Numbered from the stretch's first letter, positions 1 to 12,800 are shown. The stretch: 64,000 nucleotides of DNA from Hofstenia miamia (GCA_900660155.1 CABFPE010000079.1:1050046-1114045), one strand, 5' to 3'. A program made the numbers and translations. Notes: generated from the letters alone by a model not told the origin.

Positions 1-1
<1 letters not shown>

Positions 2-35
<34 letters not shown>

Positions 36-45
36 TATATATATA
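2..45. repeat. (TA)n microsatellite
   Basis: A nearly pure TA dinucleotide tract at the window edge. It immediately precedes the target-site duplication of the hAT-like element that starts at 60. Confidence 0.95.
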
Positions 46-59
46 GTTTCCTCCATAAT

Positions 60-3000
60 CAGGGGCCCAGCTAACCGGGGGTGCTGGGGGTGATGCACCC
101 TCCGAATATTTTTTCTTATGGGGCAGCAAAATGACCATTTTAACAGATGTTGCGTTCACTTAATTTTCCATTCATTTTCTAAATTTACAATGCTGTCAGT
201 CCATCTCTTTCAACATTTTTTTGAAATATATACTTGAATAAGTGATTTGTGTTTTCTCTGTAAATTCAATTCTTGAATCTCAGACATTACAAGTAAGACA
301 CAAAATCTATATTTTCGACCTATTCCATTTGTTCTAATAGTCTAATTTAAACAAAAGATTGTTTTATAATAACCAAAATACGTTTACATTGAAGTCATAC
401 AGAGTGTTGAACACTTTCTCCAGAATAGGAAGAGACTTGTAAAACTACCAGGCTAGTCAGTCTTAAAAAGTTATTTCATTTGTGCAATCTCTGCATAAAA
501 AAGAGAATTCAAAAGAACACATTACGAATACAAGTCAACATTTTGTTAATGTAAACCACATTGACTGAATATTTGCTTCAGCACACTGTTAGAACTAAAG
601 CAGTTCTAGCTTCAATGCCTAAGTTAGTGTTCTGTGGCAAAGCAATTTTCTTAGCAGTAGCCGTGTGGAAAATAAATTTTGTACTTCGAGGGCAGTTGGC
701 CGTAAGACTTTGGACGTATCTTGCAGTTGGCTTTAAGCCTTTAGCCGTATCTAGCTGCTAGCAGTGATTTTTCGCCGTAGTCAGCGTTTTTACTACAACT
801 AGGTGCAATGCAAAGATTCAAGCATGCTCATACATTGAACAACTAAAGAAAATCGTGAAAATGTTTAAGTTTTAAAAACAACAATGCAAATATATATCAT
901 GGAAACAAATTGTTCATCATAATGTTAAAAAAATTTAAGCGAGGAAATAACTAAAATTTCGTATTTCCTCATCAAATAAACAGGTTTTCACATCTATTTT
1001 GTGTTGCAGATGTAGCATGTAAATGTCTGATATTGAATGCAAATCGGGGATGTAATGTGACCTTTCGTATTAACTAATACCCTTGTACATGCATTAATGC
1101 ATTAATAATCAAAGAGACATCACTAGTACTTTCAGAAATGAATTTTAGCTGGTATTTTAATCGTAAAACAAAGTCTTTGACCATAGACGACGGTTGGACG
1201 CGGCTACAGCCTGCTAACGGACCAGAGAATACTAGCATATATATGGAAATATAGTCCCATTTGTGACATCTAATATCAAATAGCAATTTTGTTGTGACCA
1301 ATATATCGGTACATCTTTTTAGGGTGTAGCAACAACTCAATAATTTACAGAATGTTAGTGATACATAACAGTTTACTGCATGAGTTTTGCAATATATTGT
1401 GGCCATACATAGATGACTTTAAGTTATTTATTCTTATTCTATAAAAGTTTACTTTTATTGTGAACAATTCTGGAAATTGAAGGCTGAGGTAAGGTTAAAA
1501 GTATTCCAAAATTATATTATGATTGAATAGTAAATTTGGTTCAACTTATAGTCAGCTTAATTAACTACTAGTAAGGGTATGGAGGCCCACTCTGTCCCAA
1601 AAGTTGGCTTGTACATGATTAGGGAAAAATTCAATGAAACTAAGTGGGACTAAGACCACCAAAATACTTGTCCTGCAGAACCATAATCACTAGTTCTAAG
1701 AGTTATGGAAAGATCTGGGCATTTATGAAACATTATGGAAATGTTTTAAAATAGTTGTGGAAATGGAATGGAAATAGAAAACAATTTCAAATCCATATGC
1801 AAGCCTGGCTTAAATGCAGCTTAATTAGTTTTTAAGGAACTCTTTTAGTAGGCCTAAATAATTTTATTTAGCTTTTTTCTAAGCAGCTTTCAATTTGGAA
1901 AGTTAACTTTTGGTAGATCTAATTTATTTTTATCTGATACCATAGAAGAATCAACAAGTTGCAATGTAACCCAGGGTGTTAAATCCCAATCATTACTTAG
2001 TCAATCTCAATTTTCTATCCTATGTTTCAGGTGCGTATGTAGAATTTTCTAATAGGGGACATCTCTGTTGTGATCATATAAGTGACCAAAATTACAGTTA
2101 AGCCCACGAAATTTATCAAAATATTCAAAAACAGACCTTCATTTCTAAATTATTTTAATTTTTTGGCGAAATTTAATCAATCAAAATCGATTTTTAAGCC
2201 CCCCTTCTGTACATCACTTCTATTTTTTATTAATCGCATGTTTGTATTACTTTTTATTTGACATATTTTATTTTGCTTTCAGCTATTATTTTAATATACC
2301 ACTAAAAATTGGCCAAATATAAATTCAGTCCAGTGAAAGTCAGAATAGAAAACACATATTTCCACTTTTCCTGTTTAAGCATTTGCATTCTTGAGGCTGT
2401 TGTTTCCAGCAAATGATCTCTTAGTAAGCTCAGAATGATCAAGAATTGGTTGAAAGCAATGATGAGTGATGACTGAATAGAAAACCTTTCTGTTCTTTTA
2501 TTGCGAAAAATATTTGAAAGAAAATTTGAAAGTGGATAGTGTAATAAAAACTTATTATTACAATTGAAGAAACAGTCATTGGGTTTTTATATGTGTAGTT
2601 CAAGTTTTCACATCATATTGATTTGTTAACTAAGTTTTGCTTATGCACATAGACTTTTAGCAGAAGCATTTTAAAATTGAATTAGGGTAGGGGAACATTA
2701 AATGCTTTTAATTTTAATTGATTAATTTCAATAGGATTGCATGAGATAGACTTTTGTTTTGAAGCTTAAATTGTTGTGTAACAAATATAGAATGTAATTT
2801 TAGACTACATGCAACATATTTTTTATTATTTTGTCAACATTTGGAAATTTATAATGAGGATAGTAAAAAAGCTAAGGCAAAAATGTGCATAATCAAAAGA
2901 TTTTAAAAATGCTCTGACTGTGATTTTTTCCAGGGTAATTAATCGTAGTGTTTGACTCATGGCATTATTTCATTTTTCCCATATTTGCTGATCAAATTAT

Positions 3001-3319
3001 GAATTGATAAGCCCAATATCAAGGTACTTTTTTGATCAACCTGCGTTTATAACGGAGGTAACAAGAGTGAGCCTACCTTATGAAAAACTATTTGAATTTC
3101 AAATTGTATAGATTTTCTATCATTGTTTTTCATGTAGAGCTGAGTGTTTTAATATACACTGTATATTTTGTTAATTATTATATTGGCTATCAAGATTGCA
3201 CTATACATTTACATGTAGTAGGTTTAAAGAAATAAACAGACGAATCTAGTTGCAACTATTGAAGGGGCAGCAATTTTGCTAATGCACCCCCTCATATAAT
3301 TTTTCTTGCTGGGCCCCTG
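60..3319. mobile_element. hAT-like DNA transposon, 3.26 kb, no recognisable transposase
   Basis: The left end begins CAGGGGCCCAGC and the right end is its exact inverse, GCTGGGCCCCTG, a 12-bp terminal inverted repeat with the CAGGG start typical of hAT elements. The flanks are TCCATAAT (52-59) and TCAATAAT (3320-3327), which match at 7 of 8 positions, as expected for an aged 8-bp hAT target duplication. Both subterminal regions carry short GC-rich blocks, including a GGGGCAGCAA motif, in otherwise AT-rich sequence. The length would suit an autonomous element, but I found no transposase similarity on either strand. The short reading frames inside (561-761, 1074-1406) look accidental. It is either a non-autonomous derivative or an old copy with a fully eroded transposase. 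Confidence 0.8.
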
Positions 3320-3774
3320 TCAATAATGCTGACGAAACAGCGGAGTGGAGTGAAGATTGCCTAACAACGGAAATGTATGTCAAAATATTGGAGTTTGCAT
3401 ACTGCATTGGCTCACAAATATAAACTTTTTATTTAAAATTTTTTAAAGTATTCGTATTAATATTATTTGGGTTTATTTTTCAGACAGTAATCGTGCTATA
3501 TAAAAACTAAGATTAGCCTAATTTCCCCTATCTGTATTCATCTCCAACTAAAGACGCACAAAATGGCGTTAACTTATATACGCTACTGTTTCCGATGAAT
3601 TGGAACAGTTACTACAAACAGATTCTTTTCAAAATTCTCAGATTATAGGATAATTATTTGCATCAATAAAGGAACGTTATTTACTTCTATATCATAATTC
3701 ATATGTCTTCTGTGATAAACAACTTAGAAAAGTAATTTTCTTTTCATGAAACTAATATGGCCCAGTATAACAGT

Positions 3775-4557
3775 CAGGGGTGGAATGTTTTAAACAAGAC
3801 CTGTTTAAAACATGTTTTTAATACCCTTTAAAACAACTGTTTTTTTGCAGTGTTTTTAAAAAAATTTTTTTTCAAATATATTTAGTACTTTATGGAAAGT
3901 TTGGAAAATAATTTTTGGGTTTCGTCCATTCTTACCTTTCATAACCGATTTTATACCGCAAAAACCGTTAAACTTGCGTTTGCTTACGTGTATTCAACAA
4001 AAAATAAGTGTTGGTATTTTTATCATAATTCAATGTTTGCCACTAGCGTAATGCGGGACACTTAGACCTGTTTAAATGCACTGAAAATTGAAAATGCAAG
4101 GAAGATTGAATCTCTTCTTGCCATGCAGTAGTTTTAGAAGTAAAAAACACATTAAAAAATATAAAATAATGAAGATCGACATATAGTAAAGCCTCAAAAC
4201 AAAAGAAATTTCACTTAACAAATATTTTAATACTCTCCAAATCTTAATGATTCTTGTCAGAGGCTGACTTTAAATTCTCCATAAACTCTTTATTAATCAC
4301 TGAAAAATGAAAGCAATACGATTTTCAACGAACAAAGAGGCGGGAAATTATTTTAATCATCATGACTCAGCAAATCTATTAACAAGAAGCTTATAAAACA
4401 CTGAAATAAAAATTTCATTCTTTTTTACCACACGATCCTTATTCTATATACGTTTTCAGTAAAATTTTAGTACCTTGAGTTTGATCTGCTTAAGAGCAAA
4501 AAACACATTGGTTTAAAACGTTTTTTTTGTAAAAAATACACTTTTTTGCCAACTCTG
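3775..4557. mobile_element. putative non-autonomous hAT-like element
   Basis: It starts CAGGGGTGGAA and ends with the inverse of CAGAGTTGGCA, a weak but hAT-shaped pair of ends. The flanks ATAACAGT and ACAAGAAT agree at 5 of 8 positions. Both subterminal regions contain GTTTTAAAC-like sequence. There is no coding content. The low identity of ends and flanks leaves the boundaries provisional. Confidence 0.4.
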
Positions 4558-5499
4558 ACAAGAATAGATTTTGAAATTTTCTCACACACAGCAATTGTGA
4601 CCTATCCCTTCTAAAGGTATACATTCGGTGGAGATTAATTCTCTGTTCCATTCGTGTTGAAATTTTGGAGTCAGATAGATGAGGTGATCAGAACTGTACT
4701 CGATAACTGTTTTTCAAATGTTGGTGACTCTAGATCAAAATTTATTTTGCTTCAAATTCAATTACATTATAATTCTTATCGCAAAGTTGTTGAAGAAAAA
4801 CTATCTTCAAGGAATGAAAATCCAGTGTTTTGGAATGCACCTTCGAATAATGTAATATTATCGATAATTGCCTCCACAAATTCTTGCAATGGTTGGAATA
4901 CATTTGATTATGATGCATAAAAGATGAAGATATCAAGGAATATTTCAAAAAAATTGCAGGATGCTTGATCACATTATGTTTACAAAATATGGCAAACAAA
5001 TCTTTATTACTGGAGCAAAAAATATTGTCTCGGAAATAAATCAAGACTTTGGATATGCTTATGACAAGTTAGATCTCACTATAGTGCATATGAAATTATG
5101 TAACTTCGCAATTAATATTGTCGCAAATAAATTAACCATGAATCACGTTGTGTTTGTTAACTTTTGAAATCATCATCAAACTCTTATAGAAGGAAACGAA
5201 TTACTTTTCAAGAACGTAACTCTGTTTGGTTGCAAGGGATTAACTGCAATGAAAATAAACTCTAGAAAGTAGTTTCCAACATCTCTCATTTAATAAATTA
5301 ATGACGACATCCACAAAAAGTGCAAAAGCCGTAAAAATTAGGATATAGAGTTTTAGCAAAGTATGTCGCAAACTCAAATTCTAGGCATTAGACGAAATTT
5401 TTATTTTCAAAATTCGCTAGATGGCGCATAAAATATTGAATTAGTATCTAAAAAACAAAGGAAAATTTGGTATTTAGAGCTATAGCACTTTTAATATTG

Positions 5500-5888
5500 C
5501 AATTTGTTCGCTGCATGTATTCAGCCATTAAAATTCGAAATTGACCCAGTAGATGTTTTGACAAATGAGGTTAAATTTAGTAAAGACCTTTTCAAAAATT
5601 CGTTAGAATTTTCAAAATTATTGCTTTGTAAAGGTGATTCCACTTTGATATTTTTATATTACGAAACGAATTATGATTGCCGGACAACTTCTGGTGAACT
5701 TGCAGCTGTTTAGTTTATTTCATTCAGTTTCGATCGTTGGACAAATGAGTTCAAATTATGCCATACACCCGCAGTTTTACACTGCTTTAGGACAGCCAGT
5801 ACTCTGTCAATTCTTGTTCAACTTCTTAGTTCTTTTCAGCATTCTATACAGCTCCTTTATTTCTATTATTACATTGTTAATATTATAA
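5500..5888. other. unidentified open stretch inserted in the pseudogene
   Basis: Two overlapping short frames (5504-5713 and 5673-5888, +) lie in the part of the duplicate that has no counterpart in the intact gene. The second ends in a hydrophobic segment. I recognise no domain. They may be remains of an inserted element or chance frames. Confidence 0.25.
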
Positions 5889-6035
5889 TTTTAGATATTA
5901 TTCCCTTTATGATATCAACACTTTAGTTTATTACAACTTTCGAATTTCTGCTTAACAATTACAACTGATGCATTTCAGAACACTATTACTCTGCGACTTT
6001 TGACGTTATGCACTAGGATTATACAGTAAAATATG

Positions 6036-6824
6036 CGCGCTAACTAGCTCCATGTGAGACTATTTTTATTTTTTAAATGTATCTATACTGGTTGCAAAGT
6101 ATCGGCCAAAACAAATTTTCAATTTACACTTTCGTAAGATTCGATTATTATAATTAATAGAGTAGACTAAATTTGGATACCTATAACTCCATGAGTTTTT
6201 ATATTATTGACACATTTTAAATACCATTCGATGCGTGCTGAATAGGTCTATGATAACCTGATTTTTAATTTTGGAATTTTTTCAATTTTCTCTATTTTTA
6301 GAGCAATAAATATAATTGATAAAAACATAACACTTTAATAGCNAGTTATTATTCCCTTTATGATATTAACACTTTAGTTTATTACAACTTTCGAATTTCT
6401 GCTTAACAATTACAACTGATGCTTTTCAACACTCTAACACTTTGCCACTTTTCCCTATGAGAAATAAATTAACCGGAAAATTTGGGCGCTATCTACTTGG
6501 ATGAGACAGTATTTATTCGCGCTAACTAGCTCCATGTGAGACTATTTTTATTTTTTAAATGTATCTATACTGGTTGCAAAGTATCGGCCAAAACAAATTT
6601 TCAATTTACACTTTCGTAAGATTCGATTATTATAATTAATAGAGTAGACTAAATTTGGATACCTATAACTCCATGAGTTTTTATATTATTGACACATTTT
6701 AAATACCATTCGATGCGTGCTGAATAGGTCTATGATAACCTGATTTTTAATTTTGGAATTTTTTCAATTTTCTCTATTTTTAGAGCAATAAATATAATTG
6801 ATAAAAACATAACACTTTAATAGC
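6036..6824. repeat. 307-bp identical direct repeat across a single N (6343)
   Basis: Bases 6036-6342 and 6518-6824 read as the same 307-bp sequence. An outer segment (about 5893-5968 against 6344-6422) is also nearly identical, differing by a C/T change and ending in a diverged joint. A lone N at 6343 separates the copies. The arrangement suggests two overlapping contigs or haplotypes placed end to end. A true tandem duplication is possible but less likely. Confidence 0.85.
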
Positions 6825-7310
6825 ATTTCAAAATTTGCTTTATGTAAACAAAGGATTAGAGCTTCCTTTCATATCTGAAATTATGTCATTGACCTGTCTA
6901 GAGCAAAATAATTTTAACCATGGTGTAGAATAACTTCTGAAGGTTACTGTGAAGTCAATTTTGACGCTGTAGTCATAAATAATTGCCTTTAATACCAAAT
7001 GCAAAGAATATATTTCACCAATTAATGGTGTTGAAGTTGATGACAATATCATCAAAAGATTGGTTGATAAAGTTTAGAATTATTTAAGAATATGAGAACA
7101 GGTTTATAGATTACTATTATCGGCAGACTATGATAGCATTTACATGTATATGTGGGATGGTTTTGGTTAAAATTCTTTGTATTCATAGAACTCTTTAATA
7201 TTTGTAACACCTATACACAGCCTACAAATCAAGCAGGCGAAATTCCTAACCACCAGAAAGATGAAAACGATCAATATTGTAAATTGTGTAATTTATAAGC
7301 TACAGCAAAG

Positions 7311-9279
7311 AAGTAGTTTAAGTCATAAACTTTGACTAAGTGGAATGTTTGTCTTGATTTAGCATTTTGAAGTAAAATAGGCACATCCCAATCTTGGTGG
7401 GTTCTAGTTCTTCAATTAAAAATTAAGTAGTTAAAGAAAGTGTAAAAATGTGTTATTTTTGCCTAAATGCCTATCATTGACAATCAATTACTACTAAAAA
7501 ATTATTCCTTACAAAAGTTGTGTTTTCAGTTCTGACCGGAGTTTTGAATTAAATTCTTTTAAAATTTCATTCCTATCCTACAAGCAAATTGTATATGCTT
7601 ACGTTTTTATAATTCAGAAAATTAAATATTTTCATACAGTCAGCCAAAATTTTGTTACAAACCTATTAAATTTTAGTTTGCTTACAAAATTTTTCTTCTT
7701 ATATACATGTTCTTTTTAAAGCATAATTTGTTTTTTTATCACCTCTTTGAAATATGCAAAAATGTAATACATTGTCTGATGAGATAATGCTTAGGAGGCA
7801 AACTTTGTTCTAAAATTTTGAGCATTCATATTCTTTTTTACTTTTGTTACAATTTTTTCGAAGTTTAGGGTTAATATTTTTTCTTCATAATTAAAAAATA
7901 AATTACTTTCTTGTTGTAAACAATGGTCTATCAAATTTCCGTGAGTCACTGTTTAAAGGCTTGGAGAATTTGCAAACATTCCAAACCAAATTAGTGTTCA
8001 TTTTTTTGGTTTAACTTGCAGGTCGATTCTAAATATTTGACAATTATTTGGGAAATTTTCCAAATTTTTGCTCAATGATTTTTAAAATTTCTAAGAATTT
8101 ATGAAAGATATAAGCAATGACACTCATGCAAAGTATTTTATTTCCATCAACTTCATTTCAAATGGCAGATCATCAAACTGCTCTAACAGTATACATTACA
8201 GAGTATACATTTTGCGCAATGTATTAAATTGCATTAATACATTGAAATATTAGTTAACATCAAAATTTCACTCTAATGAAACATTGGAAATTAAATCAAT
8301 TTTACTTGTATATCTTCTATAAACATGTACTGGAAATTTTGCCAATATGGATTAAATATTCCACATTTATAATTATGTTAGTTATTTGCATTATTTCTGG
8401 AATGAGCCTACAAAAGTACACCGACACACGTGATATTAATAGTTTTCAAGTAGCATTAATTGTGTATTGAAATTATATGCACATATACTTTAACTTTTTC
8501 AATTGTTATCAATGAAAAACTAAAGTTTTAAAAAATAGTGTATTGCACATTAAAAAATTATGTATAAAATATTTGAGAAATATTTGCCAAAGTTTGGAAC
8601 ATTTCCATTTACAAAATTATGCATATTACCTAAATACTTGGCAATTATTTGCCAGATTTTCCAAGAGTATTTATATAGGATAATAGCGTAATAATTAAGT
8701 TTGCAATAAACTAAAAAAGACATTAAAATTTAGAAACCAAAATGTGTTAATGACATTTGACGCAAATAGTTTGATTTTTCAAAAGCCGGTCCGTTTGGAG
8801 ATGTTGGTTGCAATAGAAGTAAGAACTCTCAACTACTAGTTTTTCTATAGATCTTTGAAATATATTTCGGAAATAATCAAATACTTTTCAACAAATAATG
8901 ATTTTTCTGAAGACAAGCATTTAATGTAGCTCCTTCCACAATGAGAATTTCCTCTTTGGATAGTAATATTTAATGTTACTTATGTCCCGCCTTTAGCAAA
9001 GCGCTAAAACAATTTAATAAAATATAAATGTCTTTATAGCCTCCTCTTAAGCACATTGTGAGATGTTATTATTCTCAAATAATCAGGAAGTTTATCCAAC
9101 ATCCTTGGATAAAAAATCTGAATTTCATTGCCATCTACTTGCAGCTTCCTAGGATGATAAGGGATGATGCGTAGCACATTGGTCAGTATATTATAAAACC
9201 TATCTGTATCTCATTATGATTTCGAATATAAATTGGATACTGTTTGACGTAAAGTAATAAATGAGCGATAATAAGCACA
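7311..9279. other. non-coding stretch
   Basis: The first part (to about 7800) is the diverged duplicate of the 3' flank of the beta-helix-like gene. From 7800 to 9280 the sequence is AT-rich with no convincing coding potential or repeat structure that I could see. Confidence 0.5.
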
Positions 9280-10770
9280 TTGAATTTCACCTGCTCTTTT
9301 ACACAATAAGAGTAGAAGAAAATTTATTGCGCAATATATGTATACAAAAATCTACAAACTAACACATGAAAAAAAAATAAAACATAAACAAATAATTAAC
9401 TACAAATTAATTTGTACAATATATAATAATATAGTCAATGTTTGCGTGAATGTCTGTGTAGGTGCTCAATGTTGGATGTATGTTTCGAATGCATAAAGTA
9501 TATTACTGTTTTATTAGAAGAAATTGTTTCAATTTTTTTCTAAACTTTTTATAGTTTTTTTCTATTCGCGTTTCATAATCTAAATTATTCACAATTTAAT
9601 TGATATGTGATGAAAGCCATTATAAGGTTTATCTAAACAAAAAAAAATTTGCGATCGCTCATTTAATTTAATATAGTCATTAAGGAAAAGGAAAGATTTG
9701 AATTAAGATAGATAGCATATGCAGAGGAATTTGATAAAACGGAGATAATAATTTATATTTATTACCATAATCTGAAGATTCGTCATGCTTTTTTGCAAAG
9801 TTTATACATCAATTATACATCAATGATAGAAGCATACGATGTTTCGAATTAGGTTAGTATAAAGAAAGGAACAGTATTGAAAATGAGACAAACAGAAAGC
9901 ATGTATAAGTTGTTTATGATAATTGCTTGATATTACCTTGCGTAGGTGATAAAGATATCTAATGCCTGCAGTCATTTTTTGAATCTTATTCAGTAGAAAT
10001 TTTTCAAATGTTAATTCATTATCTATCTCCACTCCTAAATAGCTGACTGATTCACTTTGCTTTATTGACTCATTATTTATCTTTAGTTCTATATCATTTA
10101 TTAGATTTCTTTGTGCCTTCGGTGAAAAAATTATAAATTGAGTTTTTTCAATATTTAGTTTCAGTTGATTATTAGTAAAATAATTGTTTAATTTTTCTAT
10201 ATCTGTTTGGAGGTTTTTTGTAGCATCAAAAGCATTTTTGCTGTACTTATTAGGCATGTGTCGTCGGCATATTGGTAAATGTCGCTGCGTTTAACATGTT
10301 TTATGATATCATTTACAAAAATTGCAAATAAAATAGGGCCAAGTACAGTGCCTTGGGGTACCCCAAGGTCAGTCGTAATATAACTTGATTTTTTACTGTA
10401 TAATATTACACGCTGCTGTCTATTTTTTAGGATGTTCATGATTAAATTAATTGAGTTAACACCAAAATGATAATTTATAAGCTTGTTTTGCAAGATATCG
10501 AAATTCATTGAATTGAATGCCTTACTTAAATCTAGTAATGCTACACAACTGCACTTATTATGAGATATATTAGACTTAATTTGTTGCTATGCCCAGCAAC
10601 CAAATTGCTTATTCGATAGTATGTTTTCAGATTTTAGGAATGCGTTTATTTGAATATACAACAGTTTTTCAAAGAGTTTGCTAAAAGGATGAGTAATACA
10701 AATGGGTCTATAATTTTTTGCATTTAGGTTGTCACCTTTTTTATATATAGGAGTTATATCTGATTTTTTT
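9280..10770 (-). mobile_element. LINE family A (jockey/CR1 group), 5'-truncated reverse transcriptase copy
   Basis: Read on the minus strand, the sequence encodes a non-LTR reverse transcriptase in order. It has YKKGDNLNAKNYRPI, the motif A region LLDLSKAFNSMNFDIL, the motif B region GVPQGTVLGPILF, the catalytic QYADDTCLIS and a C-terminal thumb with YLGVEIDNELTF. The frame shifts near 10250, just after the YADD box, so the two main pieces (10508-10197 and 10257-9820) lie in different frames, and a stop interrupts the region near 10590. The endonuclease half is missing because the copy ends at the start of a family C LINE at about 10771. The remaining C-terminal part and 3' region extend to about 9280. 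A second copy of the family lies at 46.0-48.5 kb. Confidence 0.88.
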
Positions 10771-11850
10771 AGGGAAGATACTCAGCAGCAGAGAGTGCAT
10801 TCAACATAAATGGAGATGTAGATAGGCTGTAAATGGCAAGGCATAAGGGAGGGAAAGGACTGCTTAGTGTAGAGGAAACAGTAGAAGCAGAAGCACTAGC
10901 GCCAAGGGAATATGTAGAAGAGCAACATAGAGGTTCCCTACTAGAGGTCACTAAGGAGTTAAGGAAGATGAGAACTGAGAGTGAAGGAAAGACAGCATAC
11001 CAGAGTAGGATGGAATCAGAGACAAACAAGGTATAGGCGCAATGCATGGAGAATATTAAAGGAACACAGAAAAATGTGACAGAGAAGAAAGCAACAAGTG
11101 GATAAAGAAGGCAAGACTAAAAAGAAGCACTGATAATGGCAGCACATGAGCAAGCAATAAGAACAACCTAGGTGAAGAAGCATGTAGACAGAAGAGTAGA
11201 AGTAAGTGATAAGTGTATTCTATGTAAGAAAGAGGCGGAGACAATAGATCATCTGACAGCAGGGTGTGAGAAGTTGGCGCAGAATGAGTATAAGTTCAGG
11301 CATGACAGGGTGGGATGAATGGTACATTGGAGCTTGAGCAGGCAGCATGGGTTAGAAGCAGGAGACAAGAAGTATGAGTACAATCCACAGGGAGTCATAG
11401 AAAATTATAAAGTTAAGATACTGTGCGACCTCAACATCCAGACAAGCAAGGTAATAGAAGCACAGAGACCAGGCATAGTAGTAGTAGACAAGGAAAAAAG
11501 ATTGCGAAAAGTGATAGACATAGCAGTACCAAAGGACAGGAATGTAGAAAGCAAGGAGTACAGGGAGTTGGCAGAAGAAATAGAAAGGCTGTGGAAGTTA
11601 AAGAAAGTCGAAGTAGTCCCGGTAGTTGTAGGAGCACTAGGAGCAGTGAGTAAGAAGCACAAGAGATACGTGGAAGAGTTGGGAGTACCAAAGTGGGGAA
11701 GAGCAGTAGCAAAGAAGGCAGCATTGTTAGAAACAGCTAGAGTCCGGAGGAAAGCTCTCAGACTCCCTGGGAACTGGTGAGTTCCCCGAGCTGAGAGGGA
11801 TGCCAGCATGAAGCTGTAAGAAGAAATGAAATAATAATTATAATAATAAA
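10771..11850 (+). mobile_element. LINE family C, R4/Dong-like 3' fragment with restriction-like endonuclease
   Basis: The fragment encodes the C-terminal part of a non-LTR retrotransposon of the restriction-like-endonuclease type. A CCHC knuckle (CILC, then H, then C) lies at about 11210-11260. A TGA at 11316-11318 then interrupts the frame, and it resumes at 11319-11780 with IQTSKVIEAQRPGIVVVDK and VPVVVGALGAVSKK. In the usual family signature the motif reads RPD, so here a key acidic residue has become Gly. The upstream frame (10833-11036 and on) is fragmentary. The tail runs into ATAATAATTATAATAATAA, fitting the (TAA)n targets of Dong/R4 elements. GC content is clearly higher than in the neighbouring DNA. 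Confidence 0.85.
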
Positions 11851-12800
11851 TAACAAATAACGCTTTATTTCCTGTACAAATACAAGTTTGTAATTATAAA
11901 ACAGAAAAGGGGAAAATGGCTGACAATAAGACAAGAGTTTAAAGAAAGTTAAGGTTGTTAATTAAAAGCGCACCATTAAGTAATCTGGATGTCATTGGGA
12001 TGAACGAATTTCGATCGAATGTAGTTCTGCAATGTATCAAATTGTAGGTAGATTTAGTGGCACTTCTTCTAGAAATAGAACAATTTAATTCACTATTTAA
12101 TGATGGGTGTTCGAAACTGTTTTTTCTGTTTTTTATTTAAAAAAGGCACCCAAACTTCTGCAGCATATAAATAATGACATAGTATATATTGTTTGAATAT
12201 GTACATTTTCATTTCTTCATTCATGTATTGAATAAAGAATGCTAGTTGCTTACATTTAAAGATAACATTTTTTATTATATTGTTAACTGGCTTTTGCCAT
12301 CTAAGATTTTTATCAAGTACTATCCAAAGATATTTAAGATGTGAAACATGAAAAACTTCTTTATTATTAATATTTAGTGGTTGTTCATTCATTAATGATA
12401 AGTTATGTCGTTTGCGAATATTAATAAAATTCATTTCAAAAGTTTTCAACTCATTGATATATAAGTTTTTGTGTGTTGAAGTAGTTATACTATATCATTA
12501 AGAATTCGCTTATAATTTTCATAATCATTATTTAGATCTCCTTTTCTTATTGCATGCAATAGTAGAGTATCATCAGATTATTTCGCAATATCTGAAACTC
12601 CTGCTGGAACTTTCAAGTTAGTGTTGTTGATGCTATATGTGACATATGTGAAAATTAGAATCCTCATAGAACCTCCTTGAGGAATTCCAAAACAAATCAA
12701 TTTGTTCTGAATTAGAAGCTTCGACCGACTGGGTAAAATTGTTCACAAAATCAGCCATCCAATTAGCAAGGCATGCATTTGTTTTTTACGCCCTTTGTTA
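11851..12800 (-). mobile_element. LINE family B, 5'-truncated decayed copy
   Basis: The minus strand shows a reverse transcriptase C-terminal half. It has NWMADFVNNF, a GIPQGG-type motif B region, the SDDT catalytic box, LKYLWIVLDKNLRW and YAAEVWVPF. The order and wording match the less damaged copy at 62.0-64.0 kb (NWIASYF, GIPQGG, SDDT, YLGVILQKNLRW, YASEVWVP), so both belong to one family. The longest open piece is 12449-12093, and upstream parts carry stops and shifts. An AATAAA-type signal read on this strand lies near 11860, close to the probable 3' end. Confidence 0.82.

Larger units (their letters stand above)
4880..7310 (+). pseudogene. broken duplicate of the beta-helix-like membrane protein gene at 15.0-16.3 kb
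   Basis: Two blocks align with the intact gene. The first (about 4880-5365) matches its start and first third. At protein level it keeps SEINQDFGYAYDK and INIVANKLTMNHV, against SEINQDFGHAYDK and INIVANKLTMNHV in the intact copy. The second (about 6950-7310) matches its 3' part, for example NTKCKEYIS against NKCKELIS, and runs to the C-terminal end. Frames are interrupted by several stops, about 60 bases of the signal-peptide region are missing, and the middle third is replaced by unrelated sequence (about 5366-6830). Similarity continues past the stop into 7340-7800, matching 16420-16925, so this is a genomic duplicate and not a retrocopy. The degree of decay suggests it is old. Confidence 0.85.

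Noticed and set aside
11405-11809. Antisense frames of 97 and 134 codons, and an alternative plus frame, over the family C LINE
   Set aside because: They are shadows of the endonuclease frame and have low-complexity Leu/Ser composition.
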